The notes: a model not told the origin generated them from the letters alone. A stretch of DNA of 51,826 bases from Candidatus Saccharimonadota bacterium (GCA_020427965.1 JAGQNT010000051.1:1-51826), one strand, 5' to 3'. Counted from the first letter of the stretch, positions 1 through 7,019 are shown. Numbers and translations: made by a program.

Positions 1-137
1 AGTGGACCGAGTTTTTTCAGTCAAAGTTTTATAGCCAAGGAGGTTCCTGGCGGTAAAACGCAGTCCGTGATGTTTGCCTACTTTGCATCAAGGTAAAGTA
101 GGTGGTGGTCCGCTCGCCAGAGAGCGGCGAAACACCA
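1..137. other. Left edge, no assignable gene; hairpin
   Basis: The first ~95 bases could be the 3' end of a gene on the + strand. One frame is open to a TAA at 94-96 and another to a TAA at 52-54, and nothing in either is recognisable. An 8-bp stem (77-84 with 95-102) is followed by a second small stem at about 110-127. These could terminate an upstream gene. No product is claimed. Confidence 0.3.
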
Positions 138-166
138 TTGACTCTTCTCTGTTATTCCGCTACAAT
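138..166 (+). promoter_or_regulatory. rpmB promoter
   Basis: A -35 box TTGACT (138-143) and a -10 box TACAAT (161-166) are separated by exactly 17 bases. The predicted start is near 173, leaving a leader of about 32 nt with an AAGGA ribosome-binding site before rpmB. This is one of the clearest canonical sigma-70-type promoters in the window. Confidence 0.75.
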
Positions 167-204
167 AGGCAGTCGAATATCAGTTACAAACGTAAGGATT
201 CGTC

Positions 205-396
205 ATGCAGAAATGCGACATCACCGGCAAAGGCAAGCAATACGGCAACAACGTTAGCTTCTCGCAGCGCCACACCAAGAAGGTCTGGAAGCCAAATCTA
301 CAGAGCAAGACAGTCGTCGTCGACGGCAAGAAGGTCAAACTCAAGGTCAGTACCCAAGCCCTCCGCACCCTGAAGAAAAAGGGCCTGATCACCTAG
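205..396 (+). CDS. rpmB: 50S ribosomal protein bL28
   Basis: A 63-residue basic protein of the normal length for bL28. It opens with MQKCDITGKG, the conserved start of the family, followed by a Lys/Arg-rich body and the LKVSTQALRTLKK segment near the C-terminus. It is a structural component of the large ribosomal subunit. A canonical promoter lies upstream and AAGGA lies about 10 nt before the ATG. The gene is monocistronic, because a bidirectional terminator follows directly. Only one N-terminal Cys is present, so this is not a full four-Cys zinc-binding version. Confidence 0.95.
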   Translation: MQKCDITGKGKQYGNNVSFSQRHTKKVWKPNLQSKTVVVDGKKVKLKVSTQALRTLKKKGLIT

Positions 397-412
397 TTAG
401 CCCGACGGTTTA

Positions 413-444
413 AAAAAACACCCCCTTTTCAAGGGGTGTTTTTT
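413..444. terminator. Bidirectional terminator between rpmB and MBL gene
   Basis: A 12-bp stem (413-424 with 433-444) with an 8-base loop has an A-run on the left and a T-run on the right. It can therefore stop rpmB transcription on + and the convergent MBL gene on -. Confidence 0.9.
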
Positions 445-458
445 GTTGCAATCGCAAA

Positions 459-1091
459 CTAACTTCTTTCGAGTATGACCAGCTGTGTGACGTCACTGAG
501 TTCCATCGGCTTCAGCTTCAGCCGCTGCACACGCTCTTTGGGTTCCATGGCTATTTCTTTGAGTGCATCAGACAGTTCCTGCTGTGGAACTTCAAATTTC
601 AGACCTTTGTCATTGTAGTGCGTCGGGACAACAAGCTTCGGTTCAACCGCCTTAATCAGCTTCAACGCACCGATCGGATCTACCGTAAAACCGTTGCCGC
701 CGACTGGTACAAACATCACGTCGATGATGCCGATTGCTTCCAGCTCGTCATCGGTCAATGCAGGAAATACGTGTCCCGTCACCAAGTATTGCAGCTCGCC
801 AGCAGTCAGTTTGTACATAGTCGCGTTCAGAGATTTCTCATCCTCGTCCATGTGTGCGCGTGCTGGAATACCGACGATTGAAAGATTTCCGACCTCATAT
901 TCACCCGGCATGTCTACGACCATCCTGACATCGTTTGGAGTGTCCTGGTGCTGTTTGGAGGTGAACAAGGTCAAATCACCCGCTTTAGTGACTGACTTAG
1001 CGCCTAAGGCGCTCAGATTGTCATCTACCACCACTCGTTGGTCTTTGCTTGTAAATACCAGGCAGTTTGCCCCAAAGAACTGTACGTCCAT
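459..1091 (-). CDS. MBL-fold metal-dependent hydrolase-like protein
   Basis: A 210-residue protein with the short UlaG-like metallo-beta-lactamase fold pattern: strands with VVVDDNLSALG, MPGEYEVGNLSIVGI, LVTGHVFPAL, VMFVPVGGNGFTVDP and VVPTHYND. The usual HxHxDH metal motif is degenerate (only SKQHQDTP is seen), while the later GH and PTHYND positions remain. Hydrolase activity is therefore uncertain. It abuts the upstream winged-helix gene with no spacing, because that gene's TAA begins at the next base, so the two are probably co-translated. The substrate is unknown. Confidence 0.75.
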   Translation of the reverse strand: MDVQFFGANCLVFTSKDQRVVVDDNLSALGAKSVTKAGDLTLFTSKQHQDTPNDVRMVVDMPGEYEVGNLSIVGIPARAHMDEDEKSLNATMYKLTAGELQYLVTGHVFPALTDDELEAIGIIDVMFVPVGGNGFTVDPIGALKLIKAVEPKLVVPTHYNDKGLKFEVPQQELSDALKEIAMEPKERVQRLKLKPMELSDVTQLVILERS

Positions 1092-1706
1092 TTATTTCCC
1101 TTCTAACAGATTATGTTTGTCCACCAATATTTGTTTCTTGGCTTCGAGCACTTTGATAATAAACCGGTCATTGATCTGGCGACGATACGTGAAGTTATCG
1201 GTGGTCATGACAGCGTAACGAATATCCTTGCCTTCTTTCTTCTCTAGTTCTGATACGTAGTTCTCCAGCGCCTTCATGTTCACATCGCCAACTAATAAGA
1301 AATCGATGCCCGCCGTCTCATCGCGGGTAAATTGGCCAGAGTACAGCGCCAGCTCTACATTACCGAGTGCCTTTAGTTCATCGGCAGGCTCAGCGACAAC
1401 CACTTCCTCTTTTACTTCCTCGCCCTTCTTGGCTTTCTTGCGTTTGACTACGCCGCCGCCAAAAATAGAATGGAAGGCATCGTAGTGTTCGTATTTTTGG
1501 TTGACCTCGTAATACAAACGATTGTTAGCGTTGTCCGACACGATGATTCCAACGCTCAGCAAGTTCGCTAATTCACGGCGAACCGAGTTGATCTGCTCAT
1601 CAATTTGACGCGTGATTTCACGCACGTAAAACGAGCGATTTGGGTTGGTATAAAATAGCTGCAGCAGCTTCACCCTCGTCTTTGACCCAAACAATTGTTC
1701 AACCAT
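1092..1706 (-). CDS. Winged-helix regulator with nucleotidyltransferase-like domain
   Basis: 204 residues. Residues ~1-75 form a winged helix (KTRVKLLQLFYTNPNRSFYVREITRQ, then INSVRRELANLLSVGII) of the kind seen in ArsR/PadR-type regulators. A Lys/Glu-rich linker follows. The C-terminal half (from about residue 110, with IDFLLVGDVN) resembles the minimal nucleotidyltransferase-like domain found in small DNA-binding regulators. It is probably a transcription factor, with an unknown target. There is no Shine-Dalgarno. An extended -10 sits 6 nt upstream of the ATG, so the mRNA is probably leaderless. It heads a two-gene unit with the MBL-fold gene. Confidence 0.75.
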   Translation of the reverse strand: MVEQLFGSKTRVKLLQLFYTNPNRSFYVREITRQIDEQINSVRRELANLLSVGIIVSDNANNRLYYEVNQKYEHYDAFHSIFGGGVVKRKKAKKGEEVKEEVVVAEPADELKALGNVELALYSGQFTRDETAGIDFLLVGDVNMKALENYVSELEKKEGKDIRYAVMTTDNFTYRRQINDRFIIKVLEAKKQILVDKHNLLEGK

Positions 1707-1712
1707 GTTTTC

Positions 1713-1721
1713 ATTGTACCA
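1713..1721 (-). promoter_or_regulatory. Leaderless extended -10 promoter of wHTH gene
   Basis: On the minus strand TGG-TACAAT ends 6 nt before the ATG at 1706. The transcription start would coincide with the start codon. No good -35 box is visible. Confidence 0.6.
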
Positions 1722-1740
1722 GACGTGTGTTCAAAGCGTA

Positions 1741-2622
1741 TTATTGTGTACTCAAGTGTGTTGTAACAAAATCTACGATATTTGATGACTCTTCCCTGTT
1801 ATTGATCCAATGAATACTAGAATTTCGCTTAAACCAAGTGCGTTGTCGCTTAGCAAGATCTTGAGTAGATTTAATGATGTGTTGCCTGGTTGTTTGTAAG
1901 TCCTGATTACCCTCAAAGTACGGCTTCCACGACGCATAGCCGATGCCTTTCATAGGCTCTACGTCCCAGCCAAATTGCTGCCCCAAGTTCGCTACTTCAC
2001 GTTCTAGGCCAGTGGCTATCATGGCATCGACGCGTTGCTCAATTCTGGCCTTGAGTTCGTTGGGCTCAGCACGCAAACCAATCACTAACGTATTGCCACG
2101 AAGCGTCTTTTTAGTGGGCATCTGACCATTATTTTCTATCAGCCGAATTACCCGACGTTTGTTGCGCGTATCAACCACGGCCGTATCCAGACCAAGCAAC
2201 TCGGCACGTTCTAACACCTCAGCCAAAGTCATTCTATTCAGCTCCTCGCGCAGCCTTGGGTCCGGAGCTGGCAAAAAGCCAAAATCAAAAATAACACTAT
2301 CTATATATAATCCCGTACCACCAACCATGATTGGTAATTTGCCCTGTGCCGTAATTGCATCGATAGCCTTCTTAGCCTGGCGCTGAAACTCAACTGCACT
2401 AAAACCTACGGACGGGTCGGCGACATCCAGTAGGTGGTGCGGGACAGCCGATTGATCGGCCAGTGTCGGTTTGGAGGTACCAATGTCGAACCCTGGGTAT
2501 ACCGTCCATGAGTCGGCACAGATAATCTCTCCGTTGAGCCGTCTGGCCAGCTCCATTGCCAAACCAGACTTGCCGCTGGCAGTCTCGCCAATAATAACCA
2601 GTAGCGGTCCTACCGTGGCCAC
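1741..2622 (-). CDS. miaA: tRNA dimethylallyltransferase
   Basis: A 293-residue protein of near-normal MiaA length. The P-loop GETASGKS is at residues 12-19, followed by ADSWTVYPGFDIGTSKP (the family's ADSRQVYxGxDIGTAK motif, with W replacing R), PHHLLDV, VGGTGLYIDS and a C-terminal RQRTWFKR. MiaA transfers a dimethylallyl group to A37 of tRNAs reading UNN codons. The start overlaps the end of the alkyltransferase-like gene by 13 bases, indicating an operon with the two genes upstream and thrS. No terminator is obvious before the next gene. Confidence 0.93.
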   Translation of the reverse strand: MATVGPLLVIIGETASGKSGLAMELARRLNGEIICADSWTVYPGFDIGTSKPTLADQSAVPHHLLDVADPSVGFSAVEFQRQAKKAIDAITAQGKLPIMVGGTGLYIDSVIFDFGFLPAPDPRLREELNRMTLAEVLERAELLGLDTAVVDTRNKRRVIRLIENNGQMPTKKTLRGNTLVIGLRAEPNELKARIEQRVDAMIATGLEREVANLGQQFGWDVEPMKGIGYASWKPYFEGNQDLQTTRQHIIKSTQDLAKRQRTWFKRNSSIHWINNREESSNIVDFVTTHLSTQ

Positions 2623-2933
2623 CAGATCAGCTCCTGGACGTTGACCTCACCTCTGTCGTTAAATCGCAAGCCTTCGGATTCTAGGGCCACTTGGTGTGCC
2701 GGCCTGCCACCCGGGTATCCGGCAGCCATACCACCGTGCCGGTTTACGACACGCTGCCAAGGTAGTTCCGGATCCCCGAAGTGAGCGATACCACCAACGA
2801 TGCGTGCCGCCCGAGCATTACCACACAGTGCGGCGAGCTGCCCATAGGTCATCACCCGCCCTTTAGGAATCTGCGCCACCAGCGCCTCAACCCGCTCTCG
2901 AAAACCTACTTCAACATCACTCATCAGAGGCAT
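2610..2933 (-). CDS. Alkyltransferase-like (ATL) DNA-repair protein
   Basis: A 107-residue protein matching only the DNA-binding/active-site domain of O6-methylguanine-DNA methyltransferases. It has the helix-turn-helix region (GRVMTYGQLAALCGNARAAR) and then PWQRVVNRHG. The active-site PCHR of true methyltransferases reads PWQR here, so the acceptor Cys is Trp. That is the signature of ATL proteins, which bind alkylated guanine and hand it to nucleotide excision repair. An alternative start lies at 2924. It overlaps miaA by 13 bases. Confidence 0.85.
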   Translation of the reverse strand: MPLMSDVEVGFRERVEALVAQIPKGRVMTYGQLAALCGNARAARIVGGIAHFGDPELPWQRVVNRHGGMAAGYPGGRPAHQVALESEGLRFNDRGEVNVQELIWWPR

Positions 2934-2944
2934 TTTATAACAGA

Positions 2945-3571
2945 TTAAGCGACAAGAACACGCGACATAATCTGATCTTCTACTTCTGCCGGACTGTAAG
3001 CCGCCAAATACGTTGCAGGCCTGTCGATTGGCACTCGTTGGCTCACGGGATCAGTTACAAACTGAACCGCCCAGCGCCCATGTTTTGCCACTTCCATACA
3101 GTGCTTGGGCTCGTCATCTACAAGACAGACTGCCCCTGGAATGGTGGCCAAACGACCGGCTTTCGTAATTAAATGAGCTCCTGGGTCATTGTCCCAGTCA
3201 ATTTCCATCATATTGAGTGCATCAACGTGTTCACCGTAGTGTTGTTGCGTCCATAGCTCTGTCACACTCCTAAACATCGGGCGCCGAGATGTCAGCTGTT
3301 CGTGACGCGCATACGCTGACAGTGTCGCCACAACTTGTGGCATGCCAGTAATTGGCTCAAGGTACGGAAATTCCGCTTCACAAAATCCCAGCCACCACTC
3401 AGTTATCGCAGCTCGCGGCTGACCAGTCATGTCTACAAAATCTTCAGAGAAATCACCACGACCTAGTGACAATCCAAATGTCCGGTTTGCAGATGCAACG
3501 ATGGCGTCGTGCGTTGCCGCCTTAACTCCATCTATATCCCAAACAAGAGTTGGTTTTTCCGTAACATTCAT
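2945..3571 (-). CDS. HAD-family phosphatase (5'(3')-deoxyribonucleotidase-like)
   Basis: A 208-residue protein with HAD motif I WDIDGV near the N-terminus, motif II TSRR about half way, and motif III/IV CLVDDEPKHC near the C-terminus. The large inserted alpha-helical cap and overall size resemble NT5C-type nucleotidases. The substrate is not known. I use the ATG at 3571 rather than the longer frame upstream, because the DxDG motif then sits 13 residues in and the long form would overlap thrS. A TATAAT lies 9 nt before this ATG, inside the last codons of thrS, so an internal leaderless promoter is possible. Confidence 0.75.
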   Translation of the reverse strand: MNVTEKPTLVWDIDGVKAATHDAIVASANRTFGLSLGRGDFSEDFVDMTGQPRAAITEWWLGFCEAEFPYLEPITGMPQVVATLSAYARHEQLTSRRPMFRSVTELWTQQHYGEHVDALNMMEIDWDNDPGAHLITKAGRLATIPGAVCLVDDEPKHCMEVAKHGRWAVQFVTDPVSQRVPIDRPATYLAAYSPAEVEDQIMSRVLVA

Positions 3572-3581
3572 AATCCGACTA

Positions 3582-5426
3582 TTATAACGAACTCTTACTG
3601 ACTCGTCCCTTGGCCTCGTTGGCAACAGTCCTGAGGAATTCTTCGAAGTTCAGTTCCGGATGCGCCGCCAAGACCTCGAGGTCTTTCCTGATTCTGGGCA
3701 TGGCCCGGTCGGACTGCATCTCTTTTTCGCCAACCACGACGGTGTACGGAACTCTCCAGACTTCGGCGTCACGAATCTTCTTACCAACCGATTCGTTGCT
3801 GTTATCAACGCCGACGCGCAGACCCAATTCTTTGGCCATTTTTACCTGTTTATCAATAAACTCTGTGGTCACCTTCTCTTGATTAACAGAGATGAATCGA
3901 ACCTGCTCCGGCGCTAGCCAAACCGGGAACTTTCCAGCCGTGTGTTCTATGTAAACACTGAGGAATCGCTCGATCGACCCGAGCAGCGCCGAGTGAATCA
4001 TCACTGGTTGCTTAGCCGATCCGTCTTCGCCAGCGAACTCCAAACCAAAGCGCTCCGGCTGCACAAAATCTAGCTGCACAGTTGCCAATTGGTGTTCACG
4101 GCCAATGGCGTCCGTTACCATGAAGTCAATCTTAGGACCATAAAACGCCGCCTCTCCATCCTGCTCAAAGTACTCCAGCTTATTTGCCTCGACAGCCGCT
4201 TTTAGCTGCTTCTGGGCACTTTCCCATAGTTCCGGCGAACCAAGATAGGCGTCAGAGTCATCTCGATAGCTCAGTCGCACCCGCAGGCGCATACCAACAG
4301 TACCGTAGAGCTCGTTGGCACACGCTAGTAACTGGTTGATTTCAGTCTCTATCTGATCGTCGCGGCAAAAGACGTGACTATCATCTTGCGTCAGTGCTCG
4401 CACACGACTTAACCCGCCCAGCTCACCAGTCTTTTCGTCACGGTAGTCAGTGGTCGTTTCTAGGTATCTGATAGGTAAATCACGGTAGCTACGCGGTCGA
4501 GAAGCGTAAATTCGTGTGTGATGTGGGCAGTTCATAGGCTTCATAACTAATTCGTCACTCGTCTCTTGGCTTTTAACTAGGAAAAGCTCGTCGCCAAACT
4601 TAGCCCAGTGACCGCTCGCTTCGTAGAGATCCTTCTTAGTGATATGTGGTGTCCATACTCTTTGGAAGCCGTACCGTTCTCGCAAACCATTGCTAAACAT
4701 CGCTAGTTCATCGCGCAGTATCGTCCCACGTGGAGTGAACATCGGCAATCCCGAGCCAACTAGCTCAGAGACTACGTACAAGTCTTGCTCTACGCCAATC
4801 TTGCGGTGATCGCGCTTCTTGGCTTCTTCCAGCATCTCTAGGTAGTGTTTCAGCTCCTCTTCGGAGGCAAACGCCACCCCGTAGATCCGTTGCATCTGGG
4901 CATTCTTTTCATCACCACGCCAGTAGGCGCCGCTCACGCGCATCAGTTTAAAAGCACCGACCTTGCCCGTTGATTCAACGTGAGGGCCACGACACAGGTC
5001 CGTAAAGTCACCGTTGCGGTAAAAGGACACCTGTTCAACCGCCCCTTCCCCTTCTGCGGCCACACCGAGCTGCGTTGCGTCCAAATCCCTCACCTCTGTT
5101 GTCCCCGCACGCTTCAGGTCGTTGAGTAATTCCGCCTTGTACGGTTGATTACTATCGTTTGCCCACCGGATAGCCTCATCAACAGGCATATCAAATTGCT
5201 CAAATGGGGCGTTCGATTCAATAATCTGCCGCATTTCGACCTCGATACGCTCAAAATCAGCGTCAGACAGCTTGGTGTCACCAAGGTCCATGTCGTAATA
5301 AAAGCCGTTCTCGACCACTGGACCCACCCCAAACTTAGCTCCGGCCCACAGATGCTGTACGGCATTAGCAGTAATATGCGCCAAACTATGCCGCATCGCA
5401 TATATATAATCTTGATCTTCTGCCAT
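3582..5426 (-). CDS. thrS: Threonyl-tRNA synthetase lacking the TGS domain
   Basis: 614 residues. The protein starts directly in the editing domain (HSLAH at residues 13-17 is the HxxxH zinc motif). The ~60-residue TGS domain of typical ThrRS is absent. The class II catalytic core follows, with KPMNCPHHTRIY (zinc Cys), RVRALTQDDSHVFC (motif 2 region), LGSIERFLSVYIEH (motif 3 region) and a C-terminal anticodon-binding domain. It charges tRNA-Thr. The ATG at 5426 is preferred over the GTG three bases upstream because AGGAGG sits 5 nt before it. Expression is predicted to be controlled by a T-box in the leader. A HAD gene, an ATL gene and miaA follow closely. Confidence 0.95.
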   Translation of the reverse strand: MAEDQDYIYAMRHSLAHITANAVQHLWAGAKFGVGPVVENGFYYDMDLGDTKLSDADFERIEVEMRQIIESNAPFEQFDMPVDEAIRWANDSNQPYKAELLNDLKRAGTTEVRDLDATQLGVAAEGEGAVEQVSFYRNGDFTDLCRGPHVESTGKVGAFKLMRVSGAYWRGDEKNAQMQRIYGVAFASEEELKHYLEMLEEAKKRDHRKIGVEQDLYVVSELVGSGLPMFTPRGTILRDELAMFSNGLRERYGFQRVWTPHITKKDLYEASGHWAKFGDELFLVKSQETSDELVMKPMNCPHHTRIYASRPRSYRDLPIRYLETTTDYRDEKTGELGGLSRVRALTQDDSHVFCRDDQIETEINQLLACANELYGTVGMRLRVRLSYRDDSDAYLGSPELWESAQKQLKAAVEANKLEYFEQDGEAAFYGPKIDFMVTDAIGREHQLATVQLDFVQPERFGLEFAGEDGSAKQPVMIHSALLGSIERFLSVYIEHTAGKFPVWLAPEQVRFISVNQEKVTTEFIDKQVKMAKELGLRVGVDNSNESVGKKIRDAEVWRVPYTVVVGEKEMQSDRAMPRIRKDLEVLAAHPELNFEEFLRTVANEAKGRVSKSSL

Positions 5427-5446
5427 CACTACCTCCTCTGGCTTGT

Positions 5447-5533
5447 GGTTAAGGGAAAAGAGCAGGACCGGTTCGGCATAGCCGAATGCGGGTTCCCCGC
5501 AAGGTCCGATGAGAAAAACCGTAGGTTTGTCTC
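5447..5533. repeat. Inverted-repeat element, copy 1 (thrS leader)
   Basis: Two conserved blocks (5447-5465 and 5511-5533) flank a variable three-way-junction arm, closed by GGACC/GGTCC and containing two hairpins. Both blocks recur in inverted orientation at 6195-6213 and 6137-6159 with a different arm between them. Block 5511-5533 is itself a hairpin. This copy lies in the thrS 5' untranslated region, between the T-box terminator and the ribosome-binding site. Confidence 0.8.
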
Positions 5534-5535
5534 AT

Positions 5536-5775
5536 ATAAAAGAGACGCACCCGTTTGATTGAGTTCTCTCGCAATTGAATTCAATCAAACTAATGCGTCT
5601 CGGACCGAAGAAGCTCATATCTTCGGCGGTTCCACCGGACTTCCCTCGGCTACCGATGTAGCGTTGGACACTTGTCGCCACCACGTTATGTACGTATGGC
5701 TCCCCACAGAGCTCGGCGGTTGGTGAGTCCGCGTCATTGCCCAGATGTGTAAAACGATGAACTGTTGCAGTTCAT
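5536..5775 (-). promoter_or_regulatory. T-box leader controlling thrS (attenuator)
   Basis: The minus-strand RNA contains UGGAACC (template 5628-5634). It sits as a 7-8 nt bulge between helix A1 (5635-5640 pairing with 5597-5603, one bulged base) and helix A2 (5620-5626 with 5605-5611), which is the T-box antiterminator architecture. The competing terminator (5542-5549 with 5594-5601, and 5553-5562 with 5581-5590) ends in a U-run and shares bases 5597-5601 with A1, so the two folds exclude each other. UGGA pairs with a UCCA tRNA end, and the tRNA-Thr at 9427-9502 ends in UCCA. The upstream ~130 nt is structured and should hold stem I, but I could not fix the specifier codon. Confidence 0.75.
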
Positions 5776-5779
5776 ACGT

Positions 5780-5806
5780 ATTGTAACACACCAGCCAAAA
5801 CGCCAA
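5780..5806 (-). promoter_or_regulatory. Putative promoter of thrS leader
   Basis: On the minus strand TTGGCG (5801-5806) and TACAAT (5780-5785) are separated by 15 bases. Transcription would start near 5773, just before a 7-bp hairpin that opens the T-box leader. The short spacing makes the -35 assignment tentative. Confidence 0.5.
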
Positions 5807-5877
5807 CTCCACAACCAATATAATATGAGTAGTAATAAATGGCTAGTACAATAGTATTGTAAATCACACACGCAGTC

Positions 5878-5886
5878 TGTGGATAA
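5878..5886 (-). other. DnaA-box-like 9-mer in AT-rich spacer
   Basis: The perfect consensus TTATCCACA occurs once on the minus strand here, with a one-mismatch copy at 5966-5974. The surrounding 5787-5960 is AT-rich and carries no convincing gene. Two sites are not enough to claim an origin. Confidence 0.3.
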
Positions 5887-6024
5887 AGTTTCAGGAAATA
5901 TATCATACGTGGTAATTAATACGTTCCCCCATCTGTTGTGTTCCATTTTACGACGCAACTGCGCCTGTGGATGACGACAGACAGATCAGCCTAGACGAAA
6001 TATTCGCAATATATGACCAAAAAG

Positions 6025-6052
6025 AAAAACCACCTCTGTTGAGATGGTTTTT
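6025..6052. terminator. Terminator after tRNA-Val
   Basis: A stem of 8+3 bp (6025-6032 and 6034-6036 with 6041-6043 and 6045-6052) is bounded by A- and T-runs, 2 nt from the tRNA 3' end. Its loop region carries one copy of the window's recurrent 9-mer ACCTCTGTT. Confidence 0.8.
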
Positions 6053-6053
6053 C

Positions 6054-6130
6054 TGGTGGGCTCTAGAGGATTTGAACCTCTCACCTCTTCCACGTCAAGG
6101 AAGCGCTCTAGCCAAATGAGCTAAGAGCCC
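6054..6130 (-). tRNA. tRNA-Val (GAC)
   Basis: A cloverleaf with a perfect 7-bp acceptor stem (GGGCTCT/AGAGCCC), discriminator A and an encoded CCA. The anticodon loop TTGACGT is closed by CTTCC/GGAAG, and the T-loop is standard. The anticodon GAC reads valine codons. A terminator follows immediately, and an inverted-repeat element lies 6 bases upstream of the 5' end. Confidence 0.93.
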
Positions 6131-6136
6131 TCAACG

Positions 6137-6213
6137 GAGACAAACCTACGGTTTTTCTCGTCGCGCCGGGCAAAAAGCGCGGTTTTTGCTCGGGCTGCTC
6201 TTTTCCCTTAACC
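6137..6213. repeat. Inverted-repeat element, copy 2 (next to tRNA-Val)
   Basis: This is the inverted counterpart of 5447-5533. Blocks 6137-6159 (23 bp) and 6195-6213 (19 bp) are identical to the reverse complement of the other copy's blocks. The central arm differs but again folds into a long hairpin. The two copies bracket the T-box leader and tRNA-Val. Confidence 0.8.
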
Positions 6214-6312
6214 GCAATTTAGCGGCAAAGTACCAATGCATCATACCGCACAACACTTTTTCTTTCAAGACTTTCGCCCCTGTTATTTCAATGGTTTTGC
6301 ACAGTAGGAGGG

Positions 6313-6341
6313 TTGACACGTATGTTTTAGTCCTGTAGCAT
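6313..6341 (+). promoter_or_regulatory. Promoter of the 40-codon gene / small RNA
   Basis: TTGACA (6313-6318) and TAGCAT (6336-6341) are separated by 17 bases. The predicted start is near 6348, which gives a transcript of about 190-200 nt up to the terminator at 6504-6544. Confidence 0.6.
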
Positions 6342-6367
6342 AGCCCCTTGTTAAACGAGGATTTTTG

Positions 6368-6490
6368 GTGAGAGGTACCAAAGAATCGAGCGTGCTTGAC
6401 ACGTTCAATTTATTTTACGAGGAACTAGTTTCTTCACCAAAAGCAACACAACGAGTTCGACGCTTTCGAGTGTTAACTCAAGCTAAATAA
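6368..6490 (+). CDS. 40-residue basic protein, unknown
   Basis: A GTG start with GAGG 7 nt upstream gives a 40-residue protein that begins MRGTKESSVLDTFNLFYEEL and ends in a strongly basic half with RVRRFRVLTQAK. It has its own promoter and terminator, so the transcript is about 195 nt. I do not recognise the protein. The transcript ends are complementary over 9 bp (CCCTTGTTA near 6345 with TAACAAGGG near 6530). It could therefore instead be, or also be, a structured small RNA with a 6S-like closed end. Confidence 0.5.
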   Translation: MRGTKESSVLDTFNLFYEELVSSPKATQRVRRFRVLTQAK

Positions 6491-6503
6491 GCAAATTAGT
6501 TAA

Positions 6504-6544
6504 ATCACCCCTGTTGGACGAGAGACCTAACAAGGGTGATTTTT
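6504..6544 (+). terminator. Terminator of the 40-codon gene
   Basis: The stem ATCACCC/GGGTGAT (6504-6510 with 6534-6540) has a partly paired interior and is followed by a T-rich run. The left arm contains one copy of the recurrent 9-mer ACCCCTGTT (6507-6515). Confidence 0.8.
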
Positions 6545-6593
6545 CTTTTCCCCACATTTATACACTTTTCCACTGGCGTTTTTGCCAGCGTCA

Positions 6594-6609
6594 TGTCAAT
6601 ATGTTGACA
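6594..6609 (+). promoter_or_regulatory. Palindrome overlapping the nrdR start codon
   Basis: TGTCAATATGTTGACA is a near-perfect 16-bp palindrome that ends on the A of the nrdR ATG. Its size and symmetry recall NrdR boxes, which are usually ACA...TGT-type 16-mers, so autoregulation is possible. A hairpin CTGGC/GCCAG lies just upstream. Confidence 0.45.
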
Positions 6610-7019
6610 TGGTATGCACTTATTGCGGCAAAAACACGAAAGTGACGAACTCCAGATGGCAAAAGCGCGCTAACAGAGTGTGGCGACGTCGCGAATGCCT
6701 TGGCTGCCGTAATGTCATCACCTCTTTAGAAGCACCCGATTACGCTGTTAGCTTCAGTTTTCGCAACAAAACGGGCTCACTAGAGCCCTTCCTACGCGAT
6801 AGATTATTCATAGCCGTGTACAAGAGCCTCGAGCACCGAAAAACGGCTGTAGCGGACGCTACGGCCCTTACAGAGACAATCATGAGCGGATTACCCGGCT
6901 GTATGCAGCAAGGTGCTGTCGCACGAGACGAACTCACTCGCCACGCCACCTCTGTTCTCGGGCGTTTTGACCGGGCTGCAGGCGTTCAATACCAGGCTTT
7001 TCACCCTGTTAAGGACTAG
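6609..7019 (+). CDS. nrdR: Transcriptional repressor NrdR
   Basis: 136 residues. A zinc ribbon (CTYC near the N-terminus and CLGC near residue 34) flanks the basic WRRREC segment. An ATP-cone domain follows (FSFRNKTGSLEPFLRDRLFIAVYKSL and onward). NrdR senses ATP/dATP and represses ribonucleotide reductase genes. I start at the ATG at 6609, which places CTYC at residues 3-6 as in the family. No ribonucleotide reductase gene is in the window. The stop codon overlaps the stop of the convergent glycosyltransferase on a shared CTAG. Confidence 0.88.
   Translation: MVCTYCGKNTKVTNSRWQKRANRVWRRRECLGCRNVITSLEAPDYAVSFSFRNKTGSLEPFLRDRLFIAVYKSLEHRKTAVADATALTETIMSGLPGCMQQGAVARDELTRHATSVLGRFDRAAGVQYQAFHPVKD

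Noticed and set aside
694-1218. 174-codon plus frame antisense to the MBL and wHTH genes
   Set aside because: It is in antisense register to two well-supported genes and has no initiation signal.
5615-5958. Short minus frames in the thrS upstream region
   Set aside because: They cover the T-box leader and AT-rich spacer, lack ribosome-binding sites and give Cys/Trp-rich unlikely proteins.
5780-6600. Chromosomal origin of replication
   Set aside because: Only one perfect DnaA box, with no dnaA/dnaN nearby and no clear unwinding element.
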